DNA of 64,000 nucleotides, taken from positions 3,578,501 to 3,642,500 of the forward strand of contig JARFJB010001819.1 in assembly GCA_036346205.1 (NCBI GenBank). Direction: 5' to 3'. Under the pieces are notes generated by a model. The model saw only the letters and a program-made list of their open reading frames with translations, did no database searches and was not told where the DNA came from. The DNA is from Vesta saturnalis. Lineage: Eukaryota > Arthropoda > Insecta > Coleoptera > Lampyridae. Shown piece by piece: positions 33,130-45,114 of this stretch (position 1 is the first letter of the stretch; each line of letters begins with the position of its first letter). Both the position numbers and the translations under genes were made by a program.

Positions 33130-34272
33130 AAAAGGGGCTACAGAAACCCAAAAAGAAAATAAACCTCCACAGTCACCAACTAAGCGGAGAACACGTACGA
33201 AATCTACGTCACCGAAGTTGATGACTATGTGAAGGATGCTGTAAAGAGAAAAATTTATGAAACGCATTTAAAATGTAAATACAAACATGCAAGAGATGTC
33301 TATACCTGTTTTTGTAGGTATACATGTTACGCTGGCATCATTACAAAAAGTAAATAGTGAAGATTTCGATTTCAGTAGATCAAGTTTAAGACGTCTCTTA
33401 CACTCCATTGTCTTTTCATCTAAAGCAGATGATGGTAGGAGATGTTTATTGAAACAATCACATATTGTTGCCAATCGTGCACGATTCTTAAGATAATATT
33501 ACAAAACTAAAGAAGAAAAATTATACAATCCTGTATTCTTAGATGAAACTTGGATTTTCAGTCGAGGATCGTACAAAAGAAGCTGGCATGATAAATGTGA
33601 GCAAAGCGTGAAGAAGAAGCCAATGAGTGAAGGAAAAAGGTTTGTTGTAATTTAGTTATTATATTATAACTCCTAATAAAATAACTGTATTTTTTAGACT
33701 TATAGTTGTTCATGCAGGTAATGAAGATGGATTTATTTCCAATGCTTCATTTTTATTTTACAGAAAGTCACAAAGTGCAGACTATCATGGAGATATGTAT
33801 GCGTAGTTGTTACAAAATGGTTTGAAAATAATTTAGTTGCAAACTTAAAAGAACCAATTATCATTCCAAACTCCAAAATTCCAAATAATTCATCTAAGAA
33901 GGAAGAAATATGTAATTTTCCATTAAAGCAACATAGCTTATGAACCTAGCATGTTTAAAAAAGAATTACTGCAATTAGTTACAGATAACGCGATACCAAA
34001 GGTGTACGAAATAGATGAATTTAATCAAATTGAACTGGTGTCGGCAAACTGCACAGAACACTACAACAAAATTGATGACCATGTAAAAAAAATATGGATA
34101 GAATCCTTGCAACGAATTGATGGAACATATTGGCAGAAATGCATTAAATATGCCGAAGTGTCTATGTTAGAGTGGTCGAAATTGAAAAACATTTTGAGGT
34201 TATGCAACCATTAATTATATACGTTAACGATTCCACTTCTGAGAGTGACACTGATAGCGAATATATTTTTTA
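33130..34272 (+). pseudogene. Spliced DDE transposase relic, copy 2
   Basis: Homologous to the gene at 4305-5765. VDDYVKDAVKRKIYETHLK (about 33220) matches VGEYVKDVLKRKIYILHAT of copy 1. The region FLDETWIFSRGSYKRSWHD (about 33540) holds the first catalytic D. An intron 33640-33697 (GTTTGT...TTTTAG) interrupts SEGKR-LIVVHAG at exactly the same codon and phase as in copy 1. A stop follows DYHGDMYA (33804). The segment carrying the second catalytic D (DNASxHS) is deleted near 33870. It resumes as MFKKELLQLVTDNAIPKVYEIDEF and ends with an acidic tail near 34270. Confidence 0.72.
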
Positions 34273-34682
34273 ATTTAAACATTTTAATTCCAATGTAATA
34301 CAAATATTCTAATTAATCTAACAAACTAATTGCAACTTTATCAATTTTTCCACCTGAAATCATTTAATTTATAATAAACAAAAAAAATTTCGCTTTATAC
34401 AGGTTATGATTATGATGGTATGTAATTATAATCAAACCATGTCCTAACTTATAACAATTCACTGTCGCAGCAAAACATTTTTGACTCTACCAATAAAATA
34501 ATGGGTATAATGGATAATTTTTGTAGTTTAAAATATAAAAATATTCATTAATTTTCAACCTTCTTTGACATTTTATGGAAATTCATGTGGAGATATCTAA
34601 ATCTTAGTTCGTGTAATTTTAAGAACGAGTCATACCCAACTTTATTTGAATCAAACTATATATTATGAATGTATTACATATA

Positions 34683-35034
34683 CAGTACGCTCAGAAAGTA
34701 ACGGATAAATTCATTATTTTCGAAATCGTTAATTTGTGGTCAAAATCCTGCGACGCGTTGATTTTTTATTTTAATTCCGGGCTTTATGCTGTGTCGCTCA
34801 ATAAATAGGGCATTTTTGAAAAGAGTTGCATCGATTTCCAGGAAGAACATACAGGGTTGCCATTTAAAAATATGAACTTTAACGTCATATCCGGAAAGTG
34901 CGCAGCGCCATCTACATGTGCGACACAGCATAAAGTCCGGAATCAAAATAAAAAATCGACGTGTCGCAGGATTTTGACCATAAGTTAACGATTTCAATAA
35001 TAATGAATTTATCCGTTGTTTTCTTAGCGCACTG
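34683..35034. mobile_element. MITE, mariner-like, CAGT(A/G)CGCTNAGAAA ends
   Basis: 352 bp, TA-flanked. Arms of about 115 bp are inverted copies ('aaatcctgcgac', 'catgctgtgtcgc' class words on both sides). There is no coding capacity. The open frame on the minus strand here is a translation of the palindrome. Confidence 0.85.
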
Positions 35035-36225
35035 TATATGTTACGATTAATGTTCGTAATTGGTGAATGTACCACATTTATTGGGAAATGTATACATACG
35101 CCTTCTGTTAGGTTACAGTAGTTTTGTTTATCTAATCTACACTATTTTGGACTTTGCAATAAACTTTCGTTGAAATTTTGAATTGATTATTTATTTTTGG
35201 TGCAGTTCATGTAAGGGATTAAGCCCCTAGCTTGGTGCAATTCATGTTACCTAATTATTGGACTTAATTACCTCGAGAGATGAGGGATTAAGTTTGGCGC
35301 AATTCATGTCACTAAACAATTAACGGCACTGGGATTCAAGACAGATGTTTACAGCACAATTGCTAAATGAATTAGACAATGATTCTAACTTGTCTATCGC
35401 ATTGGTTTAACTCCTTCAAAAGTAAACTCACTAGTAAATTTGTAAAGTAGGTATCATTTTATAAAACCTTTCTATCTTCCATACTTAGTGCAAAACAATG
35501 AATAGCAATAGAAGTAAGGTAAATTTCACGAGTCAGAGCAGTTGCGTCACTAATATTAATACTGTCAGAGGACGCCGATGTTGTCAAATTGTGAAAAATA
35601 ACAGTTTGACAGCTGTCAAATCTCAGATTCAGGGCTTATGTTTATTTTATCACAGTAATCAAATTTAGGCTTTATATTTCTTTTTGAACGTGTGATTGAT
35701 GTTATCTCACGAGAATATTATATTGAGTTATTTCTTCATACTTTCAATTATACAGTAATAAAACTTATACATCTATAGCCACAATATATAAAATATGTTG
35801 TTTATTATATTTACGAGAAATTATTATTATAACACCGGGCAGAATTGCCAACCTAAGTCAGTTCTATCTACATCCTCTCGTGCACAATAGGCGGGTTCTA
35901 AAGCTGGCAATGAAACAAAGTTAGTTCTGATACAACTGCTCCGACTAGTGAAAATTGGTTTATTATTAAAGTTAATACAATCAAAACAAATTACGGAATA
36001 TTTTCGAGTTCTGGTAACTATGGAAATGTCTTAACATTCTATGGAAGTTACAACTGTTGACTTACCTACAATATTTGCTTTAATCCATACTATTAATTGG
36101 ACCTTGAATGATTAAGCGTAAAATACAAGTTATTTTTATGGGCTTAATTTCTGAGACCAGTTGCTGCAATTTAATAAAACAAAACTCAGTATAGCGCAAA
36201 AGCTATCAAAATTAAATTCAAACAA
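35035..36225. other. Non-coding, with small repeats
   Basis: At 35103-35145, a 'ctgttaggttacagtagttttgtttatctaatc' type block is a dispersed copy of sequence inside the MITE at 47396-47629. At 35190-35310 the phrase 'tggtgcaattcatgt' recurs three times about 45-60 bp apart. No gene is seen. Confidence 0.45.
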
Positions 36226-37210
36226 GTGTATTACAACAGTAATAGAATTAACAAAATTACAATAGTTGTTCAAACTGTTGGCCCTTTACTTGCAAGCACG
36301 TTCTACACCGTTTTCTCATTGAAAAACGTGTCTTTGAGAATAACTCCGGATTGGACTGAATGTGTTCTGCCGCAGCTTGAATTCTCGCTATTAGAACTTC
36401 TTCAGTTTCGACGATGGTTTCGTACACTAAGGACTTCATGCAGCCCCAAATAAAAAAGTCGTGAGGGTTTGTCAGGTGACCTTGGGGGTCAAAATTGGGG
36501 TCCAGCTCGATCCATTCATTTTTCTCTAGAACATCTGTTTAAGAAACCTCTAGCCCCTACAGCAAAATGAACAGAAGCTGCGTCGTGCTGAAACCATATG
36601 TGTTGTCTAACCTTAAAAGTACATTTTCCAACAATCCATCTAACACTTCTTTCAGAAACTGCGTATAAATAGCTCGACTTAATATATGTAGTAAAAGGTA
36701 AAGTCCAAAACAATCTCCAACCATACCCACTCACACATTTACTGAAAATTTATGCTGAAATCCCCTTCACGATTTTCACGACGCTTTTGTAGATACCAGT
36801 TTGAAAATTCCATACGTACCGGAAAATCTCAAGGTGCTACTGCTTGAACAGTGGTGAATTTGTAAGGATGCATGATTTGTTCTTTTAAAACTTTCTGTAC
36901 AGTAGAATTGACCACTCTTAATGCGCGACCTAGAGTTCGAGTACTTAAAGATGGCCTTTCAGAAATATTATTTAATCTGAGACCAGTTGCCTCTTCCAGA
37001 CGCACAGCCCTTGTTGTTCATTACTTTCCAGCATTATTTCTTTTAATTAACAAGTTTCCCGTTTCTTTCAGTCTTCTTTCAATACTTGCAAATCTAGAAC
37101 GATGCGGAATTCGGCGATTGCGGAATCTTTGTTGGCATTCTACCGTTTTTTTTTCGAACTTCCCCGTAGATGATTAACACATCAGTGAATTCTTCAAGTG
37201 AAAAATTCAT
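36226..37210 (-). pseudogene. DUF4817-type mariner-like transposase relic
   Basis: Starts MNFSLEEFTDVLIIYGEVR at 37210, followed by a decayed RMPTKIPQSPNSASF. Further down are VRQHIWFQHDAASVHFAVGAR (about 36600, the second catalytic D retained in QHDA) and GFLNR. The C-terminus MKSLVYETIVETEEVLIARI...CRTCLQVKGQQFEQLL ends near 36257. Frameshifts throughout. No inverted repeats were recognised around it, so this may be an eroded or truncated copy. Confidence 0.7.
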
Positions 37211-37739
37211 TTTTCAACAACAAAATTAATTTAAAAACTAGTTTAAACCTGTATTGTTTAATCTAGCAAGATCGTGTGAAATACACGCATTATTAAAAAT
37301 TTGACACGTGCCTACTAGATTAGAATTTAGAAATATTGAGTAGTTGCAAATTATCTTTTTTTAAAAGCAAATCTCCCAACACCGTTCATTCTAGCTTCAT
37401 AAAAGGTTATTATATTACTTCTTTAACTAAAGATGAACGGACAATTTAAAAAAAGTAAAAAAATATATTTTCTGCAATGGCGTCAAAAATAGGCAGATAT
37501 AAGTGCCCAATAACTATGCCAAAATATTACTTTACTAAAGAGCATATTGATCACCAAATTTGAAAAAATATTTAAAGGCGTTTTTGATTTATGGCAAATT
37601 TTTAATTTTGATTTCAAAATTTCAACACCCTGTATCTGATAAAATTAATCATTATTCAGATTATAATATATAATTATAGATACCTTTTACCGCTAAATTA
37701 GGAGTCGTATCAAAGGATTGCATAGAACATATTTAAGGC
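37211..37739. other. Left flank of the Harbinger element
   Basis: Non-coding. It contains one isolated 'caacaccctgta' (about 37624), a leftover mariner-like end. The part at 37660-37739 matches 23770-23830. Confidence 0.4.
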
Positions 37740-37899
37740 GGGTATTACACGATAATATTTGTATGTCATAGATCTATTATCATATGTATTCATTAAAAAT
37801 TTGATAAAAAAATATATTATCAAAGAATTTGCAGGTATTACACTATACAATATATTTGATCATGGTTACGGTTTTCTTTTTTGATTTTTGTTGATCAAA

Positions 37900-39795
37900 A
37901 TGGATGGACAGCAACTGTTTGCCGTTAGTGCTTATGTAACCACAGTAATAACAACTTGTTTATTATTAAAACAACGACAGTGCAAAAAGAAAAAAAAAAC
38001 GATTGTGGGTTAGACCGTGGATTGCAAGACGTACAGATTTAGGCATGCATAACCAGTTGTTGACGGAGCTCGAATGTGAAGATCCCAAACATTATCAAAA
38101 CTACCTAAGAATGGATGGTAATACATTTCGTTATGTAATATCTAAAGTGTAAATATTCCTCTGAAAGGAAAATACGCATAGGAGAAATAGTATAAGTGTG
38201 GCAGGGCGTCTCATGGTAACACTTAGGTTCTTAGCAACGGGGGAAACATACTCCAGTTTACAATAGAGTAGACGAATCCCACAATGTACTCTTTCCAAAA
38301 TTATACCAGAAACCAGTGAGGCTGTATATAAAACAATGAAAAATGAGTTTTTAAAGGTAAGATATGATTATTACATGCAACTTAAATTTTTGTTTTGTAC
38401 AAAAATAAGCTATTCTTTTGGCTTTAATTATAATCCTCCAAATCTTCTTTGAAAACATATGTATGCTCTAATGCATTGGACAGGATATCCGCTGATGTAG
38501 GTATCTCGGAGAGAACATCATTTGCATTCTTCTCTTGAAAATCAGTCATAATCTAACACTGGTCTGTTAAAACTGTCCACTGGCTGGATGAAGGGCCAAT
38601 AGGAACTGTAATAACAGTTGGTAATGATTTATCATCAATTGTATCCCATGCATCCATAATTAATTTCTGGGTGCTGCGTTTTGCCATTCTGAATGTGTAG
38701 TCATTAGTAGATGTTCGAATGTTTCGCAATTCATTGCATATGAAATTGCAAAATGTTTCAGAATCCTCTTGAATGGCATGTGACTTCTGCGGCTTCTTCA
38801 AAGCAAGCTCCTTCATTGTACTTGACGCTTGTAGCAAAAGTGAATCATAAGTCTCGATGTTTCTTATTTGCGATGTTGACGGTGTTGCTGGTTGGTCATC
38901 CAATAGGCTTGCTTCGGTAATCTATAACAAATAAAGTATAACTCAACATACAACTTTCACTATATAATTAAAGAAAGATGTGTTGATTGCAGGTTCCTAA
39001 CACCTCAGAAAATATAGCGAATGAGTTTGAAATGCAATGGAATGTATTTAATACAATTGGTGCAATGGATGGAAAACATATCCGTATTAATTGTCCCCAA
39101 GCTAGCGGTTCACATTACTTCAATTATAAACATTGTAACAGCATCATCCTCTTTGCTTTAGCTGGTGCTAATTATAAATTCGTTTGTGTTGATGTGGAAC
39201 CAATGGTAGAGTAGGTGATGCTGGAGTCTATGCCAAGAGTAAATTGAAACAATGTCTTGCCGATATATCTCTCTTAAATATGCTAAAAAATAAGAAACTA
39301 CCCTATACAAATTCGATACTGCTCTTTGTAGTAGTTGCAGATGATGCTTTTCCCTTAAGTCAGAACGTTATGAAGCCTTACGCTTTAAAAAATATTACCA
39401 AAGAAGAAAAAATCTTTAATTAAAAATTGTCTCGTGGAAGAAGGCTAATAGAAAGTGGTTTTGGCATTCTGGCAACTCGTTTACGATTATTTTTAACGTC
39501 AATCAATCTGCCTCTTGAGAAAGTAACCTCAGTTGTGCTGGCAGCCTGTACGTTGCACAATATGTTAATAGAAAAAATAAAGTACTTGTACACTAGAACA
39601 GAAATTTGCACTGTTAAGGTAGATGGTTATCAATTTCGAGAGCCAGTCAGTGAAGAGGAATATCTACAGATGCTACCCATACAACCACAAACAAATATTG
39701 CTCATGTACGCCATGGTCAGGAAGTACGTGATGAATTCAAATTTTTTTACAATGGACCAAGAAAGGTTCCATGGCAAGACAACTACATAGGTTAA
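37900..39795 (+). pseudogene. Harbinger (HARBI1/ALP1-like) transposase
   Basis: Exon 1 is about 37900-38356: MDGQQLFAVSAYV, a frame slip in an A-run near 37990, then LWVRPWIARRTDLGMHNQLL, DPKHYQNYLRMDGNTF and VTLRFLATGE. The intron 38357-38992 has GTAAGA...TTGCAG. Exon 2 starts VPNTSENIANEFEMQWN, with GAMDGKHIRI (first catalytic D) and ANYKFVCVDVE (second acidic site). After a stop near 39213 and a frame change, DAGVYAKSKLK follows. The third acidic site is in RRLIESGFGILATRLR (about 39450). It ends GPRKVPWQDNYIG. Stops at 39213 and near 39420 suggest decay. Confidence 0.78.
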
Positions 39796-40290
39796 GTTGA
39801 TTAACTACTTACTTCATGCTCCTCTCGTTGTTGAGGAGATTTGTCTTTAAATGTTCCGTCTAAATTAGATTGTGCTTCATCCGGAGTTGTTGCTCTATCA
39901 AGAAAGTGCAGCATAGAAAACCAGTATGCAATTGGATGTAAACACTGTCTGCATTAGCTCCACTTTTAATACCTTTTTGTATCTATAAAACATAACAATA
40001 AATAAATTTTGAGTACATGCACCTTTAATGATATAATTATTGTAGGTTTCTACTTTTAAAGTTTAATATAACATTTATTCTTTTGGAGATTTTCATTGAA
40101 ATAAAAAAGTGAGGTTAGTTAGTTTTAATTTCAAGTTAAACATAACTGTTATAGTAATAATATAATACTTATTGTATATGAATAACAATTTATTCGTCTT
40201 ACCTTCATTTTTTCAGCTAAATATTGGCATCTTAGCCCGTTGATTTTTTCTTACATCTGCCGCTGTGCACGCATTACCAATGTTGCTGAT
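38553..40290 (-). pseudogene. Harbinger-associated MADF-like DNA-binding protein, antisense to the transposase
   Basis: Three pieces on the minus strand. One ends at 40203 (VRKKINGLRCQYLAEKMK in one frame), donor GTAAG. One is 39982-39813 (IQKGIKSGANADSVY, then YWFSMLHFLDRATTPDEAQ after a frame change), donor GTAAG. One is 38921-38553 (ITEASLLDDQPATPSTS...ETFCNFICNELRNI), acceptor TTATAG. The SGANADxxYxxxWxxxxxLxFL pattern is that of MADF domains, and the last piece resembles the partner-protein C-terminus. The last exon lies inside the transposase intron, and the transposase second exon lies inside this gene's intron. The start is not certain. Confidence 0.55.
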
Positions 40291-40597
40291 AACCTCGGCA
40301 ATTGAGTCATATATTGCCAAACGCTTATTTCTGTTTTTGGACTCACTATATTTTACGTTGTATAATATTTCATGTGTTTCATACTGTTATTAACAATTTT
40401 GTGGCAGCTACAGTCCAAAAAAACTTAACCGATGCCATTTTCTTTCTCAAGTATCATCATATGTTCTCTCTCCGAATACATATTATATGATCATAGTTCA
40501 TCTATTATCAAAGTTAATGCATTACACGGTCAAATGTTTGATCAAATATATATGATAATATATCTATGACATAGAAATATTATCGTGTAATACCCCC

Positions 40598-42672
40598 GAA
40601 TCCATATGTTTAAGATCTATATGTCCATATTTTTATATTTTTGTAATATACAGCTGTTTCAGAAATATTTGATAAAAACCAAAGCCTGTCCCTAACAAAC
40701 CCCTGTTCGCCGCCGAATTTCTCCCAATCTGCTCCAGCTTAAATACAAAATTTTAAGTACGTACGTGTTGCAATTCAGGAGTTATCGTGGACACACAGAC
40801 ACTCACAGACATTATGACGGAACTTGGCGAAGATTTATCAAACGTTGTAAAGTGGGGTAATTAGTCGATTTAGAGTCAGAGAAAAAAAAGTGTAATTGCA
40901 TAACCTTCTACTACATATGTATATGTAAGGTTCGAAGGTAAAAATCATGCATTTAACAAAGACTATATGCTAAGTATAAAGAAATTATAAACATAAAGTA
41001 CGAATACCTCAAAAATCACGAACACCACATTTTAAGCAACATTTACGTATGTACTCTTTAGCACACAATTAAAAATTGCCTTAAAATACAAACTGTTTTG
41101 TCGATTTGAAGCACCCTGTATATTTCAAAACAATTTTAAAAAGTGTGCCGTATACTGCGCAAAGCTATTATTTAAAAAAGTAACCGTTTGACTTATACAA
41201 TCCGTGGCGTGACCGTGCCCCATTCTCTATATTTAATGTTATAATTATCGATTTCTTTATCCAACAAAAAGTGAAATTGAAACCTGATAAATACTCTAAT
41301 CATAATCGGTTTATTTATAGAACAAACATCTTATGCATTCATGTGAACGTCCGCAAGAGAATCATGGGAAGTGTTAAGAAACGGGATTCTAACGGAAGTA
41401 AGACGGTTACAGGTGTCATTCTTCCTGTTTGTTTTCTAACAAAGTACTTCAAGATACTTAGGTACAGATTTCAATACTAAACAAACAACAAACATTTGTA
41501 AATTTATCATACTCTCAAGTACACTTAAGAGTGAATTAATTTGTATAAATTATTGTTCATTATTTAACGAATATTTAATAAATGTTTTTTGTCCTTTGAC
41601 ATCTGTTATACAATTTAGCAACTGTTGTGTGGTGGCAGGTGCCAGTCGTAAGCGTAACCTATGAACCTGTTAAAAATTACGAAATTTTATTTACATATCT
41701 TATGTGCAGTTTTAATAGAAATGGTCAAAATATATACTTGCGCTAATCCTTGATTATATGTTATTTGTATATACACCGATTGTACGTGCTCTAATCTATT
41801 TTAAGGACAAATTATTAGAATTTTAGGCTTATGATTACACAGGTTATGGCATTTACACATTTTGTACATGCACTGTTATGAAATTATTTTTCTGAAGGTA
41901 CCACGTAACAGTTGCATTATTGCCCAGTTATTCTATACGATTTTACAAAACATTTAACCTGATTTATTTTTAAATTTTAGTATCATTCCTTATTTTTATT
42001 TCTCATATTCAGAATACCTCGAAAAGTACCTTCACAAAAAAAACAGATACTGGTCATATCTATTTCTATTTTAACGCAGTGGCATAGTTTATACAGTTTC
42101 TACATTTACACCGCTAACATCTACTATCTTCAATTAAGCGTGATCAACTTATTTTGTTTGCAATGATATCTTGGAAATAGTTTTTTTACCAATAGAAACA
42201 GTAATCATGAGAGCTAAACGTACAAAAATTACGACATATGACATCCTTTCGAGAGTTTGAATATGTGTTGTCAACACAGCATCACACTTACTTCACATAA
42301 TTCAGTAATAATTATTACTAATATTCACAAATAAAATTATTCCGTTTATATTTTACTGCTTTCAATGTAGCTTTGCTCTATCTGTTTCTTCTAGACTTCT
42401 ATACATTAGCATTCTATGCACCATTGAAAGAACGTTGAGGTTTAGACTGGCAACTTATTTTTTTGGCATTTATGGTTTTTTACAATTATGAATTGACCAT
42501 TCCTTTAATAATGAAATGATCAAGTAATCATTACTTACACGTTATCTGAAATTGTTATTTTAAGGTATAAATTTTGTAAATACTTACCTAAACTTCTGAA
42601 AGCTAAGTCTTTGTAATTATAAATATAATTCAAGCTTTAATTTCCATAATAATCTTTATTTTCCAATAGTAT
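40598..42672. other. No recognised gene
   Basis: 40598-40860 continues the repeat interrupted by Harbinger. A stray mariner-like end ('gcaccctgta') is at about 41113. The rest is AT-rich and non-coding as far as can be seen. Confidence 0.35.
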
Positions 42673-43037
42673 AACCGAACTAGTGGACACGTGGTAACAC
42701 GATCTGCTTAGCATTCGGGTGGTAATGGGTTCGATTCCCGTTACCGTCTACCCTGTATGAAGAGTTTTCATACACTCATACACATATAGCGACATGGTCA
42801 CTGTGTATACGCACACCATGTGCGGTTATTTAGGCGAATGCTGTGGTAGTATCTTCTCCCTCAGAACCCTAACTCCATTCCTTCCGATTCTATCCAGACA
42901 CAGCACCAATCCTTAATCCCACCATGCATATATACCTAATTTGTGTATATATGCGCCTCAAGAAGCTTGGAAAGCTCAAGCGCCTGCCTTCCCCCTTGGG
43001 GAGCGAATGAAACAGGCTACCTTTTCCTTCCTTCCAA
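42673..43037 (+). mobile_element. tRNA-derived SINE
   Basis: The head at 42673-42750 is tRNA-like, with a clear B box GGTTCGATTCC (about 42729) and an A-box-like 'tagtggacacgtgg' upstream. A body of about 280 bp with 'ccctcagaaccctaactcc' and 'cccttggggagcgaatgaaac' follows, ending in a pyrimidine-rich 'ccttttccttccttcc' tail. This layout is that of a polymerase III SINE. It has no coding capacity, and duplications were not identified. Confidence 0.7.
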
Positions 43038-44255
43038 CGGTATAAACCCATAAGATATTCGAAAGCTGCTTACATTAGAGTTAACCCATTTTATTAACCA
43101 TGAAAATTTGTTTTAAGTCTTTAATAAATGATATGTTGGTTACTGTATGCATTAGAAGTAACTTATTTATTTGTAATGCTCGAACAACTTATTTGGTAAT
43201 GATTGAGTGAAAACATAATAATAACAATAATTACGAACAAGCACACTATAATAAAGGAAGAGGAGAAAATTATGTTGTGCATAAAGCATGGTAATGAAGT
43301 TCGCGGTACATCTTCATACATATAAATATATAAATCATTAGTACATAGAGCAATATAATTACCATTAAACCAAACAAATTTCAATAACGAAATATCAATT
43401 ACAAAACAAATTGCACAAGCAAATGGTTACATTTCAAATATAATCGACATTTTAGTTAAAAATCAAAAATTCAAATTATCTATCAAAAACATTTACCCAG
43501 TTAACGCAGAACCGAAAGAAAATAAATACACATCAATTTCATATTTTGGAAGAATATCAGAAAAGTAACTCACATATTACAAAAGAACACAAGTAAAAAC
43601 TGTAGAAATAGGTCGATCAACTCAATTAATATGAAACCACAGTTAAAAAACACTTATAATACAGAATTGGTAACTGGGTACGACCCCGAAGTCAAACAAC
43701 AAATACGGCGATCAACTCAACTAAGTACAAGGTAGCTTTCAAAACTAGTACCAATGTTCTTAAATGTCTATTTGAACTTACATCACAATCATAGCATATC
43801 ACATGTCACATTTTATATTACTTAAATCGCATAGTTGAAGGGCCTTTTCTTGTTCATTACATAATACAGCGTATATCTTTTTTTATAAATTTTTATATAT
43901 AAAATTTTCTAGTCTTATCTTCTGAAATGTACCCTCTTAGTAAAAATATTTTCTATTATGTATCACTTTCGATTATATCGTAATTTCAAGTTTTGAGTTT
44001 CTTATTGGATTTCAAGGTAAGTTTTATTACAAAACTATTCTTCGATTTTTAACGGTTTTTCTAAGATGCTTTGATTTTTTAATTTTTAAGTGGAACCTGC
44101 AAAAGCAAGTGCAAAGAGTTACCAATTTAATCGACTCTCTATTTTGTAAGTAGGGAAGCAAAGTTAGATATTTGTTCTTTTTCCGTAACCATACAAGACT
44201 ACGAAATATTTGTGGATGGTGGGTGCGTGGTAAGTTGGTAAATAAGGGAATGTAC
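43038..44255. other. AT-rich non-coding DNA
   Basis: Nothing recognised. Confidence 0.3.
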
Positions 44256-44576
44256 AGGTGTGTGTGTGTGTGCGCGCTTGTGCGTGCTTGTGCGTGCGTA
44301 TGCACACTTATGCGCTTGTGCGCGCCCGTCCGCGCCTGCGCTCGCGCGCGCTTCTGGACTTGTGCGCTTGCGCGATTGAGCGCTTGAGCGTTTGCGTGCG
44401 TCTGCGCACTTCTGTGTGCGTTTGCACGCGCCTGCGCGTGTCTGCGTGCGTGTGCTCGCGTGTGCTCGCGTGTGCTCGCGTGTGCTCGCGTGTGCTTGCG
44501 TGTGCTCGCGTGTGCTTGCGTGTGCTCGCGTGTGCTCGCGTATACGCGCCTGTGCGCGCATGTGCGCGCGTGTGCG

Positions 44577-44619
<43 letters not shown>

Positions 44620-44620
44620 C
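44256..44620. repeat. GT/GC minisatellite, alternating purine-pyrimidine
   Basis: About 360 bp of nearly strict purine-pyrimidine alternation. It includes a 10-bp unit TGTGCTCGCG repeated about ten times (44450-44545) and ends in (TG)n at 44580-44617. Long open frames occur in all directions because stop codons are rare in such sequence; they are not genes. The sequence is expected to favour Z-DNA. Confidence 0.9.
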
Positions 44621-44639
44621 TTTTGGACGAGATATCTAG

Positions 44640-45110
44640 AAAACTTGAAGAACGGTTGCATTCAAATTGCATATACGCATTTATACCTCCAGTGATTTTT
44701 GGTGAGAATTGATCTGCGGTGTTAGGAATAATAGGGGTAAATGTTCCCTTTAGGCCGAGATAAAAAAAATTTAAAATCGATTGTACTCCAACTTAACATA
44801 CGTGTTTAGCCCCTAAATTCTAGACTCCAGTGATTCGTCTGTAAGGAGTTGTATCCGTAAATACGATGTTGTTACGGCCACAGTAAACCAAAAATCTAAA
44901 TAGCGATTGCATTCTAATTTGGCATAAATGTTAAAGACTTAAACATCTAGACGTTAAACCCCAGTGATATCTGGTGGTGGTAGTGTTCGTGGTAAGATCT
45001 GCGGATTAGCAAAAGGGCTGGATTTTATCTTCTTTTGTTCATACTCACTCAAAAACTTGAATAGCGGCTGCATTCAAATTTGGCATTAAGTATTTGATCG
45101 AATCGACTTA
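44640..45110. repeat. Diverged tandem repeat, unit 125-160 bp
   Basis: Four starts of the phrase '(a)aacttgaa.agcg(g/a)ttgcattcaaatttggcata' occur at about 44640, 44768, 44892 and 45053. Between them 'ccagtgat(a/t)tctggtg' and 'ctgcgg' recur. The array stands directly before the LINE coding region and may be its 5' monomer-type region. Confidence 0.65.
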
Positions 45111-45114
45111 AATA

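Larger units (their letters stand above)
37740..40597. mobile_element. PIF/Harbinger element
   Basis: About 2.86 kb. Terminal inverted repeats of at least 45 bp start GGGTATTACACGATAATA at 37740 and mirror the right end at about 40553-40597. It carries a plus-strand two-exon transposase and a minus-strand MADF-type gene, the two-gene layout usual for Harbinger elements. The flanks align continuously with the sequence at 23770-23930, which lacks the insert. A 3-bp duplication (TAA against GAA) is plausible but imperfect. Confidence 0.82.

Noticed and set aside
34740..35075. 111-codon open frame on the minus strand
   Set aside because: It reads through both arms of a MITE, so its beginning and end mirror each other in DNA.
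41271..41480. 69-codon open frame
   Set aside because: No motif, no neighbours, ordinary length for chance in this composition.
44450..44545. Regular short repeats that might suggest a CRISPR array
   Set aside because: Units are contiguous 10-bp repeats with no spacers, in a eukaryotic sequence.
44199..44712. Overlapping long open frames on both strands (Cys/Val/Arg- or His/Thr/Arg-rich)
   Set aside because: They are the result of stop-free alternating GT/GC repeats, not codon-biased coding sequence.
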